From JBPOFM01 sp051252455 (GTDB taxonomy: Bacteria > Bacteroidota > Bacteroidia > Flavobacteriales > Flavobacteriaceae), in the NCBI GenBank assembly GCA_051252455.1, contig JBPOFM010000008.1:62001-126000 (forward strand): 64,000 nt of DNA. The letters run 5' to 3'. Both the position numbers and the translations under genes were made by a program. A model generated the notes under the pieces. That model was not told the DNA's origin. It saw nothing but the letters and a program-made list of their open reading frames with translations, and searched no databases. Position 1 is the stretch's first letter. Every line of letters starts with the position of its first letter. Shown piece after piece: positions 15,114-25,147 of this stretch.

Positions 15114-18100
15114 ATGAAAAACCTTACTCAATTCACCCAGATTAATAAAATCTTAATAGCGATAGCACTACTTATCGGTTTTGGATCAACTGCGCAAATA
15201 AAACAAACTTTTTCGCCAAGATATAACCAAACTGTAAAAGGTAATGTCACCATCATTGCTAATAACATGCTGTCAAGATCTGCCACCGGAAACTATAATG
15301 GCACCTCCGACAACCATGACTTTACAGATAATGTCTATGTAGATATAGACACTGACAACACAACGTTCAACTCGAGTAGTGCAAACTTTGCCAATCCTCA
15401 TCCTACATTAGAATGCCTAACGATCAAGAAAGTATTATTGTATTGGGCGGCTGCGGACAAAGAGCCAAACAGTTCGTTGACTTCAGAAAATCAGCCTAAT
15501 TGGAACTACAATGATGTAAAAATTATGCTTCCTGGCCAAAGCACGTATACAACGTTGACGGCAACAGGAAATGAAATTATTTATAGAGGAAGGGATGAAG
15601 CGGCTCACTTTAGTAATGACCCTTTTATATGCGTTAAAGATATTACCACGCAAGTAACGGCGTTAGGAAATCCTTATGGAAAATATCAAGTTGCGAATGT
15701 TGAAGCAAAAACTGGTAATTTATCGTCTCATGGAGGTGGCAATACTGGTACATCGGGCGGATGGCAAGTCGTTTTTGTATATGAAAGCCCCTCTCTTCCA
15801 CGGAAAAATATCACACTTTTTGATGGTTATGCTCACGTAACAAGTGCTGTAAATAATTTTGACATTAACTTCAATGGTTTTCAAACAATCCCTTTAGGAA
15901 ATGTTAATGCTGACCTTGTCATCGGTTCTTTAGAAGGTGACAGAAGTTTGAGTGGTGATAGACTTCAAATTAGAAATGTTGCTGGGAATTTTGTAGATAT
16001 TTCATCTCAAACCCGAAGTTCAAGTAACTTTTTTAATAGTAGTATTACCATCGGAGGATCAAATTTTGTGGACAGAAATCCTGCTAGCACAAATACCCTG
16101 GGTTTTGACGCAGCTGTTTTTAATTTGAGCAATCCTGGTAATTCAATCATTACAAATAATCAGACATCAGCTGTTTTGAGGCTGACCTCAAATCAAGAAA
16201 CATACGGACTCTTTTTGCTAGGTTTAGCCGTAGATGTGTATGCACCGGATTTGGATCCTATCCAATTAGCGATTACAGGTGGAAACCCTGTTAGCCCTGG
16301 AGATGGAGTTGGATTTAACTTTAATGTTCAAAATAATGGAAATGATAATGCTGTCAATCTAGCAATATCAACAACTTTACCTCCACAAGTTGAATTCATT
16401 TCAGCGAATAATTTACCAAATGGTGTAACATATACGTACAATCCAACAACTGGAAATTTAACTTTTAACTTTGTCGATGGATTGGCAGACATAGGAGATC
16501 CTGCTCTTAATATAGACTTCAATTTAATAATTAAAGAGCAATGCTACTTTTTAGAAGATAGCTGTGACCTTTCTTTTGATTTGCAATTCGTCGCTACCTA
16601 TAATGGTATCCAAAATCCTGCACTTCAAAACACTTTGAGTTCATCAGGAATTGGAGATTGTAATGTTGGTAACTTATTACCACTAACTGTCAATATCAAC
16701 CAACCTGCAGCAGCAGTGTGGGCTACACCTTCTCAAAGTTTGGACGTAGAACTTCAGTGTGATGATACAACCGGTTTGGCATCAGCACAAGCTTTATTTC
16801 CAGAAACTGATAAATGTGATTTCGATTTAGTCAAAACCTCTGGAGAATTTGTTCCTAATGGTGGCTGTAACAATACAGGAACCATTACAAACACATGGAC
16901 CTTTATAGACGCATGCGGAAGAACGATAGCTGATTTTGTTCAGGTTATTACAATTGTCAATACAACCGCTGCTAATTTAACCATTCCTGTTGATGTTACA
17001 GTTGAATGTGGTGAGGATACCAGTCCCGCTACTGCCGGAACCGCTACCGCATCTGAGAGCTGTAGTGCCATAACGATTACATATGAAGATGAAGTTACTG
17101 CCGACTGTGGTAATACTGTATCCATAAAAAGAACATGGTTTGCTACCGATGATTGTGGCAATGTCCTATCAGACTTCCAAACAATCACTGTGGCTGACAC
17201 AACTCCTCCGTCCTTGATAGTTCCTGATAACACAACCGTTGAGTGTGGTGGCGATACAACTTCTACGACTACGGGTTTAGCGACAGGTAGCGATACTTGT
17301 GGGGAAGTAACCATTACTCAAAGTGATAATTTTGAAGCAACTTGTGGTAATACGAGAATAATTACAAGAACGTGGACCGCAACCGATGCTTGTGGCAACG
17401 TTACCTCTAGTGATCAAATTATTACAGTTGTAGATACAACTCCACCAACATTGACAGTTCCTGCTGATGCGACCGTAGAATGTGGAAATGATACAAGTTC
17501 CGCTTCCACAGGTAGTGCAACTGGTATTGATTCATGTGGTGCCGTTACAATAACACAAACTGACACTTCTGTACCAGGCTGTGGTAACACAAGTACAATT
17601 ACAAGAACTTGGACTGCTGCTGATGCCTGTGGTAACGTTGTTTCTGCTGATCAAATAATAACTGTGGTCGACACTACACCACCAACATTGATCGTTCCAG
17701 AAAATTTTAATATCGAATGTTCTAACGTAGAACGAGACGGCAATGATTCAGGCACTGCTACAGGAACTGATACTTGTGGAGCCGTCATTATCACTTTTGT
17801 TGATAGCATTATAGATGGATGTGGAGACACCTCTGTAAATACAAGAACCTGGACTGCCACGGATATATGTGGAAATTCGGTTTCGGCGGATCAAATTATT
17901 TCGGTGACAGATACAACAGCGCCCATTTTTGTAGGACAACTTCCAGCTAATACATCCGTGGAATGCGACAGTGTTCCTGCCGCAGAGACTTTAATTGCTA
18001 TAGATAATTGTGGAAGTGCAGAAGTAACTTTTTCTGAAACTACAACAGATGGAAATTGTCCTTCCAATTATACAATAGTAAGAACTTGGATAGCCACAGA

Positions 18101-21100
18101 CGAATGTGGTCTGACTGCAACACATATACAAACAATAACGGTTGGGGATACTACACCTCCTGCATTTGTGGAACCGCTTCCTGAAAATGTATCTGTGGAA
18201 TGTGATGTTGTTCCTGTCGCTGTAATATTAACTGCTACTGATAATTGTGGAGATGCTGATGTTATTTACAATGAAATACGTAATGATGGCTCTTGTGCTT
18301 ATAATTATATATTAATCAGAACGTGGATCGCCACTGATGCATGTGGATTAACAACCAGTCACTCTCAAACTGTAACAGTTCAAGGTACAATAGATCCAAT
18401 CCTTACTGCTCCAGCCACTAATATAGTATCTGAATGCGATGGAACTGGAAATACGAGCGCAATCCAAGATTGGTTGGATAATAATGGTAACGCAACAGCA
18501 ACTGACAGTTGTGGACCAATCACCTGGACAAATAACTATTCAGGTTCAGCTTCTGACTGCTCTGCTCCTGTTTCGGTAACCTTTACAGCAACTGACGAAT
18601 GTGGAAACTCTGTGTCTACAACGGCAACTTATACAATTCAAGATTCCGTTCCTCCTGTAATTACTGGTGGGGCGAGTCTAACTGTTGAATGTGATGGAAG
18701 CGGTAACAGTGATGAACTGAACAACTGGTTAGCATCTAATGGTGGCGCAACTGCAACTGACGATTGCTCTGCAGTTTCTTGGTCCAACAACTTCAGTGAA
18801 TTGTCTAATGAATGCGGTACGACTGGTTCGGCTACTGTAACCTTTACAGCGACGGATGGATGTGGTAATTCATCATCAACTACTGCTACATTTACAATTG
18901 AAGATACAACACCTCCAACAATAGATACCGCTGCAACCAGTTTAACTGTTGAGTGTGATGGTAACGGAAATATGGACGACCTAAACAACTGGTTGGCTTC
19001 ACAAGGTGGCGCTTCTGCTTCTGACTCGTGTTCTGGCGTTACTTGGACAAATAACTTTAGTGAATTATCTAATGAATGTGGTGCAACCGGTTCGACTTCT
19101 GTAACTTTTACGGCAACTGATGAATGTGGAAATACAGCAACAGCAACGGCAACATTCACTATAGAAGATACAACACCTCCTGCAATTGATACTCCTGCAA
19201 CTAGCTTTACAGTTGAGTGTGATGGCGCTGGAAACGTTGATGATCTAAACAGCTGGTTGGCTTCTCAAGGTGGTGCTTCTGCTTCTGACGCGTGTTCTGG
19301 TGTTATTTGGACAAATAACTTCAGTGAGCTTACCAATGGATGTGGTGAAACTGGTTCGGCTTCGGTCACTTTTACGGCAACTGACGAATGTGGAAATACT
19401 GCAACAGCAACTGCTACATTTACCATTGAAGATACAACACCTCCAACAATTGACACAAGCGCAACCAACTTGACTGTTGAATGTGATGGCAATGGAAACA
19501 TTGGTGATCTAAACAATTGGTTAGCTTCACAAGGTGGGGCATCTGCTTCTGACTCGTGTTCTGGGGTTACTTGGACAAATAACTTTAACGAAATATCTAA
19601 TGAGTGTGGTGAGACTGGTTCTGCTTCTGTAACTTTTACAGCGACTGATGAATGTGGAAATACTGCAACAGCAACAGCTACATTCACTATAGAGGATACA
19701 ACACCTCCAACTATCGATACAATCGCAACCAATTTAACTGTGGAGTGCGATGGCAATGGAAACTTGGATGATCTAAACGACTGGTTGGCTTCTCAAGGTG
19801 GTGCATCAGCTTCTGATTCTTGCTCGAGTATCACATGGACCCATAACTTTGGTGAACTTTCTAATGAATGCGGTGCAACAGGATCAGCTTCTGTAACGTT
19901 TACAGCGACTGATGATTGTGGAAATAATGCAACTACAACAGCTACTTTTACCATTGAAGATACAACCAATCCAGTTCTTGACATTGAAGCAACAAATATC
20001 GTTGTGGAATGTGATGGAAGTGGAAATAATGGAGCTATCGAAGAATGGTTAAACAACAATGGAAATGCTTCGGCTTCTGATTCTTGTTCTGCTACTGTTA
20101 CTTGGACCAACGATTACGCTGGTGCTGCTTCTGACTGCTCTGCTCCTGTTTCAGTAACATTTACTGCAACTGACGAGTGTGGAAACTCTGTTTCTACAAC
20201 GGCAACTTATACTATTCAAGATTCTGTTCCTCCTGTAATTAGCGGTGGAATTGATTTAACTGTTGAATGTGATGGCAACGGAAATATCGATGACCTAAAT
20301 AGCTGGTTGGCTTCTCAAGGTGGCGCAACTGCCATTGATGATTGCTCTGCAGTCTCTTGGTCTAACAACTTTAGTGAACTGTCCAATGAATGTGGTGCAA
20401 CTGGATCAGCTTCTGTTACGTTTACAGCGACGGATGGATGTGGCAACTCATCCTCAACTACTGCTACATTCACAATTGAAGATACAGCACCTCCTACAAT
20501 CGATACCGTTGCAACTAACTTAACTGTTGAATGTGATGGTAATGGAAACGTTGACGATCTCAACGACTGGTTGGCTTCACAAGCTGGTGCTTCAGCTTCT
20601 GATTCTTGTTCTGGGGTTACTTGGACAAATAACTTCAGTGAATTATCAAATGAATGTGGTGCAACCGGTTCGACTTCTGTAACTTTTACAGCAACTGATG
20701 AATGTGGAAATACTGCAACAACGTCTGGAACATTCACCATAGAAGATACAACGCCTCCTACAATTGATACCTCTGCAATTAGCCTAACAGTTGAATGTAA
20801 TGGTGCTGGAAACGTTGATGATCTAAACAACTGGTTGGCTTCACAAGCTGGTGCCTCAGCTTCTGACGCGTGTTCTAATGTCACTTGGACAAATAACTTT
20901 AGTGAAATATCTAATGAGTGCGGTGAGACCGGCTCGGCTTCTGTCACTTTTACAGCGACTGACGAGTGTGGAAATACTGCAACAGCAACTGCTATTTTCA
21001 CTATTGAAGATACAACACCTCCAACAATTGACACAAACGCAACCAGCTTAACTGTTCAGTGTGATGGTAGCGGAAATGTGGACGAACTTAATGACTGGTT

Positions 21101-24100
21101 GGCATCTCAAGGTGGTGCTTCCGCTTCTGAATCTTGTTCTAACGTCATTTGGACTGACAATTTTAGTGAATTGTCTAACGAATGCGGTGCGACCGGTTCG
21201 GCTTCTGTGACTTTTACGGCGACTGATGAATGTGGAAATACTTCTACAACAACTGCTACTTTCACTATTGAAGATACAACACCTCCAACAATTGATATCC
21301 CTGCAACCAATTTAACTGTTGAGTGTGATGGTAACGGAAACTTGGAGGATCTAAACAACTGGTTGGCTTTACAAGGTGGTGCTATGGCTTCCGATACATG
21401 TTCGGGTGTAACATGGACCAATGATTATGGCCAACTGTCCAATGACTGCGGTGCAACGGGTTCTGTAACAGTAAATTTTGAAGCTACTGATGATTGTGGT
21501 TATAAATCAATTACAACAGGAACTTTTACAATCGTAGATACAATAAGTCCTACAATTGATGTACCTGCAACAAACATCATTGTGGAGTGTGATGGAAACG
21601 AAAATAATGCGGCTCTTGAAGATTGGTTGAACAATAACGGAAACGCTTCAGCTTCTGATGCATGTTCGAACGTGACGTGGACAAATGATTATAGTGGTTC
21701 AGTTTCCGATTGTTCTGCGCCTATTTCGGTAATCTTTACAGCAACTGACGAATGTGGAAACTCTGCTTCTACAACGGCAACTTATACAATTCAAGATTCC
21801 GTTCCTCCGGTAATAACTGGTGGATCAAATTTAACTGTTGAGTGTGATGGCAATGGAAACATTGATGACCTAAACAACTGGTTGGCTTCTCAAGGTGGCG
21901 CAACTGCTACCGATGATTGTTCTGCAGTAACTTGGTCCAACAACTTCAGTGAATTGTCTAATGAATGTGGTGCAACTGGTTCGGCTACTGTAACCTTTAC
22001 AGCGACTGATGGATGTGGTAACTCATCATCAACTACTGCTACATTTACAATTGAAGATACAACACCTCCAACAATCGAAACCTCTGCAACTAGCTTGACG
22101 GTCGAGTGTGATGGAGCTGGAAACATAAATGATCTTAATAACTGGTTGGCTTCACAAGGTGGTGCTTCTGTTTCTGATTCTTGTTCTGAAATCAATTGGA
22201 CTAACGACTTTACATCATTAACTCAATTGTGTAGTGAAAATACAGGAACAGCTTTTGTCATTTTTACTGCTACTGATGAATGTGGAAATGTTGCAACAGT
22301 ATCTGCTACATTTACTATTGAGGATACAACTCCTCCTACAATTGACGTCGTTGCGGCTAATCAAACTGTTGAATGTGATGGATCTGGAAATATGACGGAA
22401 TTGAACGCATGGTTGACTTCAAATGGCGGTGCAGTAGCTTCTGAAACCTGTTCTAACGTAACTTGGACAAATGATTTTACAAGCTTAACCCAATTATGCA
22501 GTGCTAATACAGGAACCGCTACTGTTAATTTTACAGCGACAGATAATTGTGGTAACCTATCCACTACAACGGCTACCTTCACTATCAACGATACGACGCC
22601 TCCAACTATTGATATTCCTGCGGATAATCTTACAGTAGAATGTGATGGTAATGGTAACTTATCCGAATTAAATGATTGGCTAGCAACCCTAGGTGGTGCA
22701 AGTTCATCTGATAGTTGTTCTAACGTTACATGGACAAATAACTTTACATCTTTAACTCAATCCTGTGGTACAAATACAGGTTCGGCATCTGTAACTTTTA
22801 CGGCGACTGATGAGTGTGGTAACATGTCTACTACAACTGCCACGTTCACTATTGATGACACGACGCCTCCAACTATTGATATCCCTGCGGATCATCTTAC
22901 AGTTGAATGCGATGGTGCCGGAAATACTGCAGACTTAAACAATTGGTTAGCCATGCAAGGTGGTGCAAGTTCTTCAGATAGTTGTTCTAATGTAACATGG
23001 ACGAACAACTTCACTTCATTAACTCAATTATGTAGTGTTAATACAGGTACAGCGTCCGTAACATTCACGGCAACTGATGCGTGTGGAAATTCAGCAACTA
23101 CAACCGCTACCTTTACTATAGAGGACTCAACTCCTCCAACGATCACCACAGAAGCTGTTGATAAGACAGTACAATGTGATGGTACCGGAAACCAGGCGGA
23201 TTTAGCTAATTGGTTAGCAGCACAAGGTGGAGCGATTGCTGCTGAATCTTGTTCCAATGTCACTTGGACTCATGACTATACTGCATTAACTCCTTTGTGT
23301 AGCGCTTTTACTGGAACAGCCATTGTTGAATTTACTGCAACAGATGATTGTGGTAACTTCGAAACAACCAGAGCTATATTTACAATTATAGATACTACGC
23401 CTCCATTGGCAGTTGGGAATTTTGATCCTATCACCGTTAATTGTGGGGCTATTCCTGATCGAAATGATATTGCCGTTTCTTTTCAAGATGCTTGCTCAAA
23501 TAATATCACTGTGATTGAGTTAGAGGAAGTCACCATAGGAGATCTGGATAGTAATTATCAAATTGTATGGGAATGGGAAGCTACCGATGAATGTGGTAAC
23601 AGCAGTATAATAACTCAGTTAGTAAACGTTACTGTTCAAAGTACGTTGGTGCCATTATCAAATGATTTATGTCAAGATGCTCCTGCTTATGATTTAAATA
23701 ATGAACTGCCGGCAGGTGTTGATACTTCAGGTACTTGGGAAGTAACTGCAGGTGATGCCACGTTAAACGGAAGCGTTTTTGATCAATCGAATGCTGATTT
23801 TGGGGATTATATTTTTACCTATACAGAATCTATCACTGGTCAATGCCCTACAGAATACGAATTGACAATCACTGTAATCGATTGTATCGTATTAGCACCT
23901 TGTGATGATCCGGACAATGTAATTATCTCAACTACAGTTACTCCAAATGGTGATCTGTACAACGAGAATTTCACTATTAGTGGTATTGACAATTGTAATT
24001 TTACTATAGAATTGCAAATATTCAATCGTTGGGGCGCTAAAATATATGAGAATTTCAACTATCAAAACGACTGGAATGGTGTTGCTTCAAAAGCCTCAAT

Positions 24101-24206
24101 AGGAAATTCTGATAAAGTACCTACTGGAACCTATTATTATATCATAAACCTAAAAAATAGTGGATTCAAACCTTTCGCAGGCCCAATCTACGTTGCAACC
24201 AAATAA
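15114..24206 (+). CDS. Giant SprB-like repeat adhesin with type IX secretion C-terminal (CHU_C) domain
   Basis: 3030 residues. Signal peptide to about Ala27; a folded N-terminal region (about 35-380) of the sort that opens many flavobacterial gliding/adhesion proteins (VLLYWAAADKEP, GGWQVVFVYE); and a DUF11-like domain (about 385-530). Then come seven HYR-like repeats of about 80 residues (532-1092), nineteen longer repeats of about 88 (1093-2761) and one divergent unit. Each repeat carries about four cysteines (VECDG, DSC, NEC, TDECGN). The last 100 residues contain VTPNGD, FNRWGAKIYE and PTGTYYYIINL, the marks of the gliding-motility-associated CHU_C domain that directs secretion by the type IX system (type B). 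Next to it are a PorP/SprF gene and an OmpA gene. By analogy with SprB it is a cell-surface filament for adhesion or gliding; the ligand is unknown. Confidence 0.92.
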   Translation: MKNLTQFTQINKILIAIALLIGFGSTAQIKQTFSPRYNQTVKGNVTIIANNMLSRSATGNYNGTSDNHDFTDNVYVDIDTDNTTFNSSSANFANPHPTLECLTIKKVLLYWAAADKEPNSSLTSENQPNWNYNDVKIMLPGQSTYTTLTATGNEIIYRGRDEAAHFSNDPFICVKDITTQVTALGNPYGKYQVANVEAKTGNLSSHGGGNTGTSGGWQVVFVYESPSLPRKNITLFDGYAHVTSAVNNFDINFNGFQTIPLGNVNADLVIGSLEGDRSLSGDRLQIRNVAGNFVDISSQTRSSSNFFNSSITIGGSNFVDRNPASTNTLGFDAAVFNLSNPGNSIITNNQTSAVLRLTSNQETYGLFLLGLAVDVYAPDLDPIQLAITGGNPVSPGDGVGFNFNVQNNGNDNAVNLAISTTLPPQVEFISANNLPNGVTYTYNPTTGNLTFNFVDGLADIGDPALNIDFNLIIKEQCYFLEDSCDLSFDLQFVATYNGIQNPALQNTLSSSGIGDCNVGNLLPLTVNINQPAAAVWATPSQSLDVELQCDDTTGLASAQALFPETDKCDFDLVKTSGEFVPNGGCNNTGTITNTWTFIDACGRTIADFVQVITIVNTTAANLTIPVDVTVECGEDTSPATAGTATASESCSAITITYEDEVTADCGNTVSIKRTWFATDDCGNVLSDFQTITVADTTPPSLIVPDNTTVECGGDTTSTTTGLATGSDTCGEVTITQSDNFEATCGNTRIITRTWTATDACGNVTSSDQIITVVDTTPPTLTVPADATVECGNDTSSASTGSATGIDSCGAVTITQTDTSVPGCGNTSTITRTWTAADACGNVVSADQIITVVDTTPPTLIVPENFNIECSNVERDGNDSGTATGTDTCGAVIITFVDSIIDGCGDTSVNTRTWTATDICGNSVSADQIISVTDTTAPIFVGQLPANTSVECDSVPAAETLIAIDNCGSAEVTFSETTTDGNCPSNYTIVRTWIATDECGLTATHIQTITVGDTTPPAFVEPLPENVSVECDVVPVAVILTATDNCGDADVIYNEIRNDGSCAYNYILIRTWIATDACGLTTSHSQTVTVQGTIDPILTAPATNIVSECDGTGNTSAIQDWLDNNGNATATDSCGPITWTNNYSGSASDCSAPVSVTFTATDECGNSVSTTATYTIQDSVPPVITGGASLTVECDGSGNSDELNNWLASNGGATATDDCSAVSWSNNFSELSNECGTTGSATVTFTATDGCGNSSSTTATFTIEDTTPPTIDTAATSLTVECDGNGNMDDLNNWLASQGGASASDSCSGVTWTNNFSELSNECGATGSTSVTFTATDECGNTATATATFTIEDTTPPAIDTPATSFTVECDGAGNVDDLNSWLASQGGASASDACSGVIWTNNFSELTNGCGETGSASVTFTATDECGNTATATATFTIEDTTPPTIDTSATNLTVECDGNGNIGDLNNWLASQGGASASDSCSGVTWTNNFNEISNECGETGSASVTFTATDECGNTATATATFTIEDTTPPTIDTIATNLTVECDGNGNLDDLNDWLASQGGASASDSCSSITWTHNFGELSNECGATGSASVTFTATDDCGNNATTTATFTIEDTTNPVLDIEATNIVVECDGSGNNGAIEEWLNNNGNASASDSCSATVTWTNDYAGAASDCSAPVSVTFTATDECGNSVSTTATYTIQDSVPPVISGGIDLTVECDGNGNIDDLNSWLASQGGATAIDDCSAVSWSNNFSELSNECGATGSASVTFTATDGCGNSSSTTATFTIEDTAPPTIDTVATNLTVECDGNGNVDDLNDWLASQAGASASDSCSGVTWTNNFSELSNECGATGSTSVTFTATDECGNTATTSGTFTIEDTTPPTIDTSAISLTVECNGAGNVDDLNNWLASQAGASASDACSNVTWTNNFSEISNECGETGSASVTFTATDECGNTATATAIFTIEDTTPPTIDTNATSLTVQCDGSGNVDELNDWLASQGGASASESCSNVIWTDNFSELSNECGATGSASVTFTATDECGNTSTTTATFTIEDTTPPTIDIPATNLTVECDGNGNLEDLNNWLALQGGAMASDTCSGVTWTNDYGQLSNDCGATGSVTVNFEATDDCGYKSITTGTFTIVDTISPTIDVPATNIIVECDGNENNAALEDWLNNNGNASASDACSNVTWTNDYSGSVSDCSAPISVIFTATDECGNSASTTATYTIQDSVPPVITGGSNLTVECDGNGNIDDLNNWLASQGGATATDDCSAVTWSNNFSELSNECGATGSATVTFTATDGCGNSSSTTATFTIEDTTPPTIETSATSLTVECDGAGNINDLNNWLASQGGASVSDSCSEINWTNDFTSLTQLCSENTGTAFVIFTATDECGNVATVSATFTIEDTTPPTIDVVAANQTVECDGSGNMTELNAWLTSNGGAVASETCSNVTWTNDFTSLTQLCSANTGTATVNFTATDNCGNLSTTTATFTINDTTPPTIDIPADNLTVECDGNGNLSELNDWLATLGGASSSDSCSNVTWTNNFTSLTQSCGTNTGSASVTFTATDECGNMSTTTATFTIDDTTPPTIDIPADHLTVECDGAGNTADLNNWLAMQGGASSSDSCSNVTWTNNFTSLTQLCSVNTGTASVTFTATDACGNSATTTATFTIEDSTPPTITTEAVDKTVQCDGTGNQADLANWLAAQGGAIAAESCSNVTWTHDYTALTPLCSAFTGTAIVEFTATDDCGNFETTRAIFTIIDTTPPLAVGNFDPITVNCGAIPDRNDIAVSFQDACSNNITVIELEEVTIGDLDSNYQIVWEWEATDECGNSSIITQLVNVTVQSTLVPLSNDLCQDAPAYDLNNELPAGVDTSGTWEVTAGDATLNGSVFDQSNADFGDYIFTYTESITGQCPTEYELTITVIDCIVLAPCDDPDNVIISTTVTPNGDLYNENFTISGIDNCNFTIELQIFNRWGAKIYENFNYQNDWNGVASKASIGNSDKVPTGTYYYIINLKNSGFKPFAGPIYVATK
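16707..18389 (+). repeat. Seven tandem ~240-base repeats (short HYR-like units)
   Basis: Codons 532-1092 of the giant adhesin. Units begin TPP(T/S)L..P and contain VECG and TDxCGN. They are diverged from one another: the two last units (AFVEPLPENVSVEC type) form a subtype. Confidence 0.85.
18390..23396 (+). repeat. Nineteen tandem ~263-base repeats with a six-unit higher-order period
   Basis: Codons 1093-2761 of the giant adhesin. Each unit has VECDGxGN, NNWLASQGGA and TDECGN segments. Units 1, 7 and 13 (starting at 18390, 19965 and 21543) share a distinct variant (WLDNNGNA, SDCSAPVSV, TYTIQDS) and are each followed by a VPPVI(T/S)GG unit. The spacing of 1575 and 1578 bases shows that a block of six units was duplicated. 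Confidence 0.9.
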
Positions 24207-24216
24207 ATTTTAACCT

Positions 24217-25134
24217 ATGAAGTTCATCAAGTTTAACATAATCGTTTTTATACTGTTCAGCAGTTGGACGGGAGTTGCACAGCAATTACCGCAATTTACG
24301 CAGTACATGTATAACACCATCTCCATCAACCCTGCTTATGCTGGTAGTAGAGAGACATTGAGTATTGTTGGTTTACATAGAAGTCAGTGGGTAGGTCTCG
24401 AAGGAGCACCTACGACCCAAACTCTTTCTTTACATACACCGCTTCGTAATGAAAAAGTAGGACTAGGCTTCTCATTTATAAATGATGAACTTGGTTTTGA
24501 AAATTTCTCGTATTTATATGGAGATTTCTCATATAACATCAATACCAATGAAAATACAAAGCTTTATTTTGGGATTAAAGGTGGATTTACAAGTTATAGT
24601 TTGGATGCCGAGTACAGAGCAAGCCAAGCAGGTGATCCTGCTATTTTTGGAATTGAAGATCGTTGGAGCCCAAATATTGGTGCCGGTGTCTATTGGACAG
24701 CAGAAAGATGGTATTTGGGTCTTTCTACGCCAAGAATTCTGAATACTAATCAGAACCGTGATGAAGGATTTGAAGCATTAGAAAGAGTGAGTTATTATTT
24801 CACTGGAGGTTACGTCTTCGATTTAAGCGAAAGCGTAAAATTGAAGCCAGCAGCTTTATTAAAAGCAACGAATGGTGCTCCACTATCGTTTGATATTACG
24901 GCCAACTTTCTCTTTAACGAAAAATTATGGCTAGGTGCTGGTTATCGATTTGATGAGCGGGCTGGAGAGTTTTCTGGACTTGCAGATTTTCAGGTTTCAA
25001 AACAGCTTCGTATCGGTTACTCTTACGGATATCCAATTTCGGACTTAAGACCTTATACAAGTGGAACTCATGAAGTGCTTTTAATGTTTGAGATATTTAA
25101 AAGCAAACGTATAAAATCGCCAAGATACTTCTAA
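24217..25134 (+). CDS. Type IX secretion membrane protein, PorP/SprF family
   Basis: 305 residues with a signal peptide (ending GVAQ near residue 22) and the PorP/SprF opening QLPQFTQYMYNTISINPAYAG (shown here in part), followed by a beta-barrel of alternating strands. These outer-membrane proteins are encoded beside large type-B CHU_C substrates and are needed for their export or surface attachment; in Flavobacterium johnsoniae SprF does this for SprB. It starts 10 bases after the stop of the giant adhesin, which identifies the adhesin as its likely client. The C-terminus (IKSPRYF) ends in Phe as barrel proteins often do. Confidence 0.93.
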   Translation: MKFIKFNIIVFILFSSWTGVAQQLPQFTQYMYNTISINPAYAGSRETLSIVGLHRSQWVGLEGAPTTQTLSLHTPLRNEKVGLGFSFINDELGFENFSYLYGDFSYNINTNENTKLYFGIKGGFTSYSLDAEYRASQAGDPAIFGIEDRWSPNIGAGVYWTAERWYLGLSTPRILNTNQNRDEGFEALERVSYYFTGGYVFDLSESVKLKPAALLKATNGAPLSFDITANFLFNEKLWLGAGYRFDERAGEFSGLADFQVSKQLRIGYSYGYPISDLRPYTSGTHEVLLMFEIFKSKRIKSPRYF

Positions 25135-25147
25135 AAAAGAAATGACT

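Noticed and set aside
16707..23396. Regularly spaced repeats that could suggest a CRISPR array
   Set aside because: Repeat period is about 240-264 bases, in frame with a continuous coding sequence, with no short direct repeats or spacers and no cas genes.
18638..23486. Long minus-strand open frames opposite the adhesin repeats (up to about 239 codons)
   Set aside because: They share a period with the plus-strand repeats and only reflect its codon bias; no signal sequences, family motifs or promoters.
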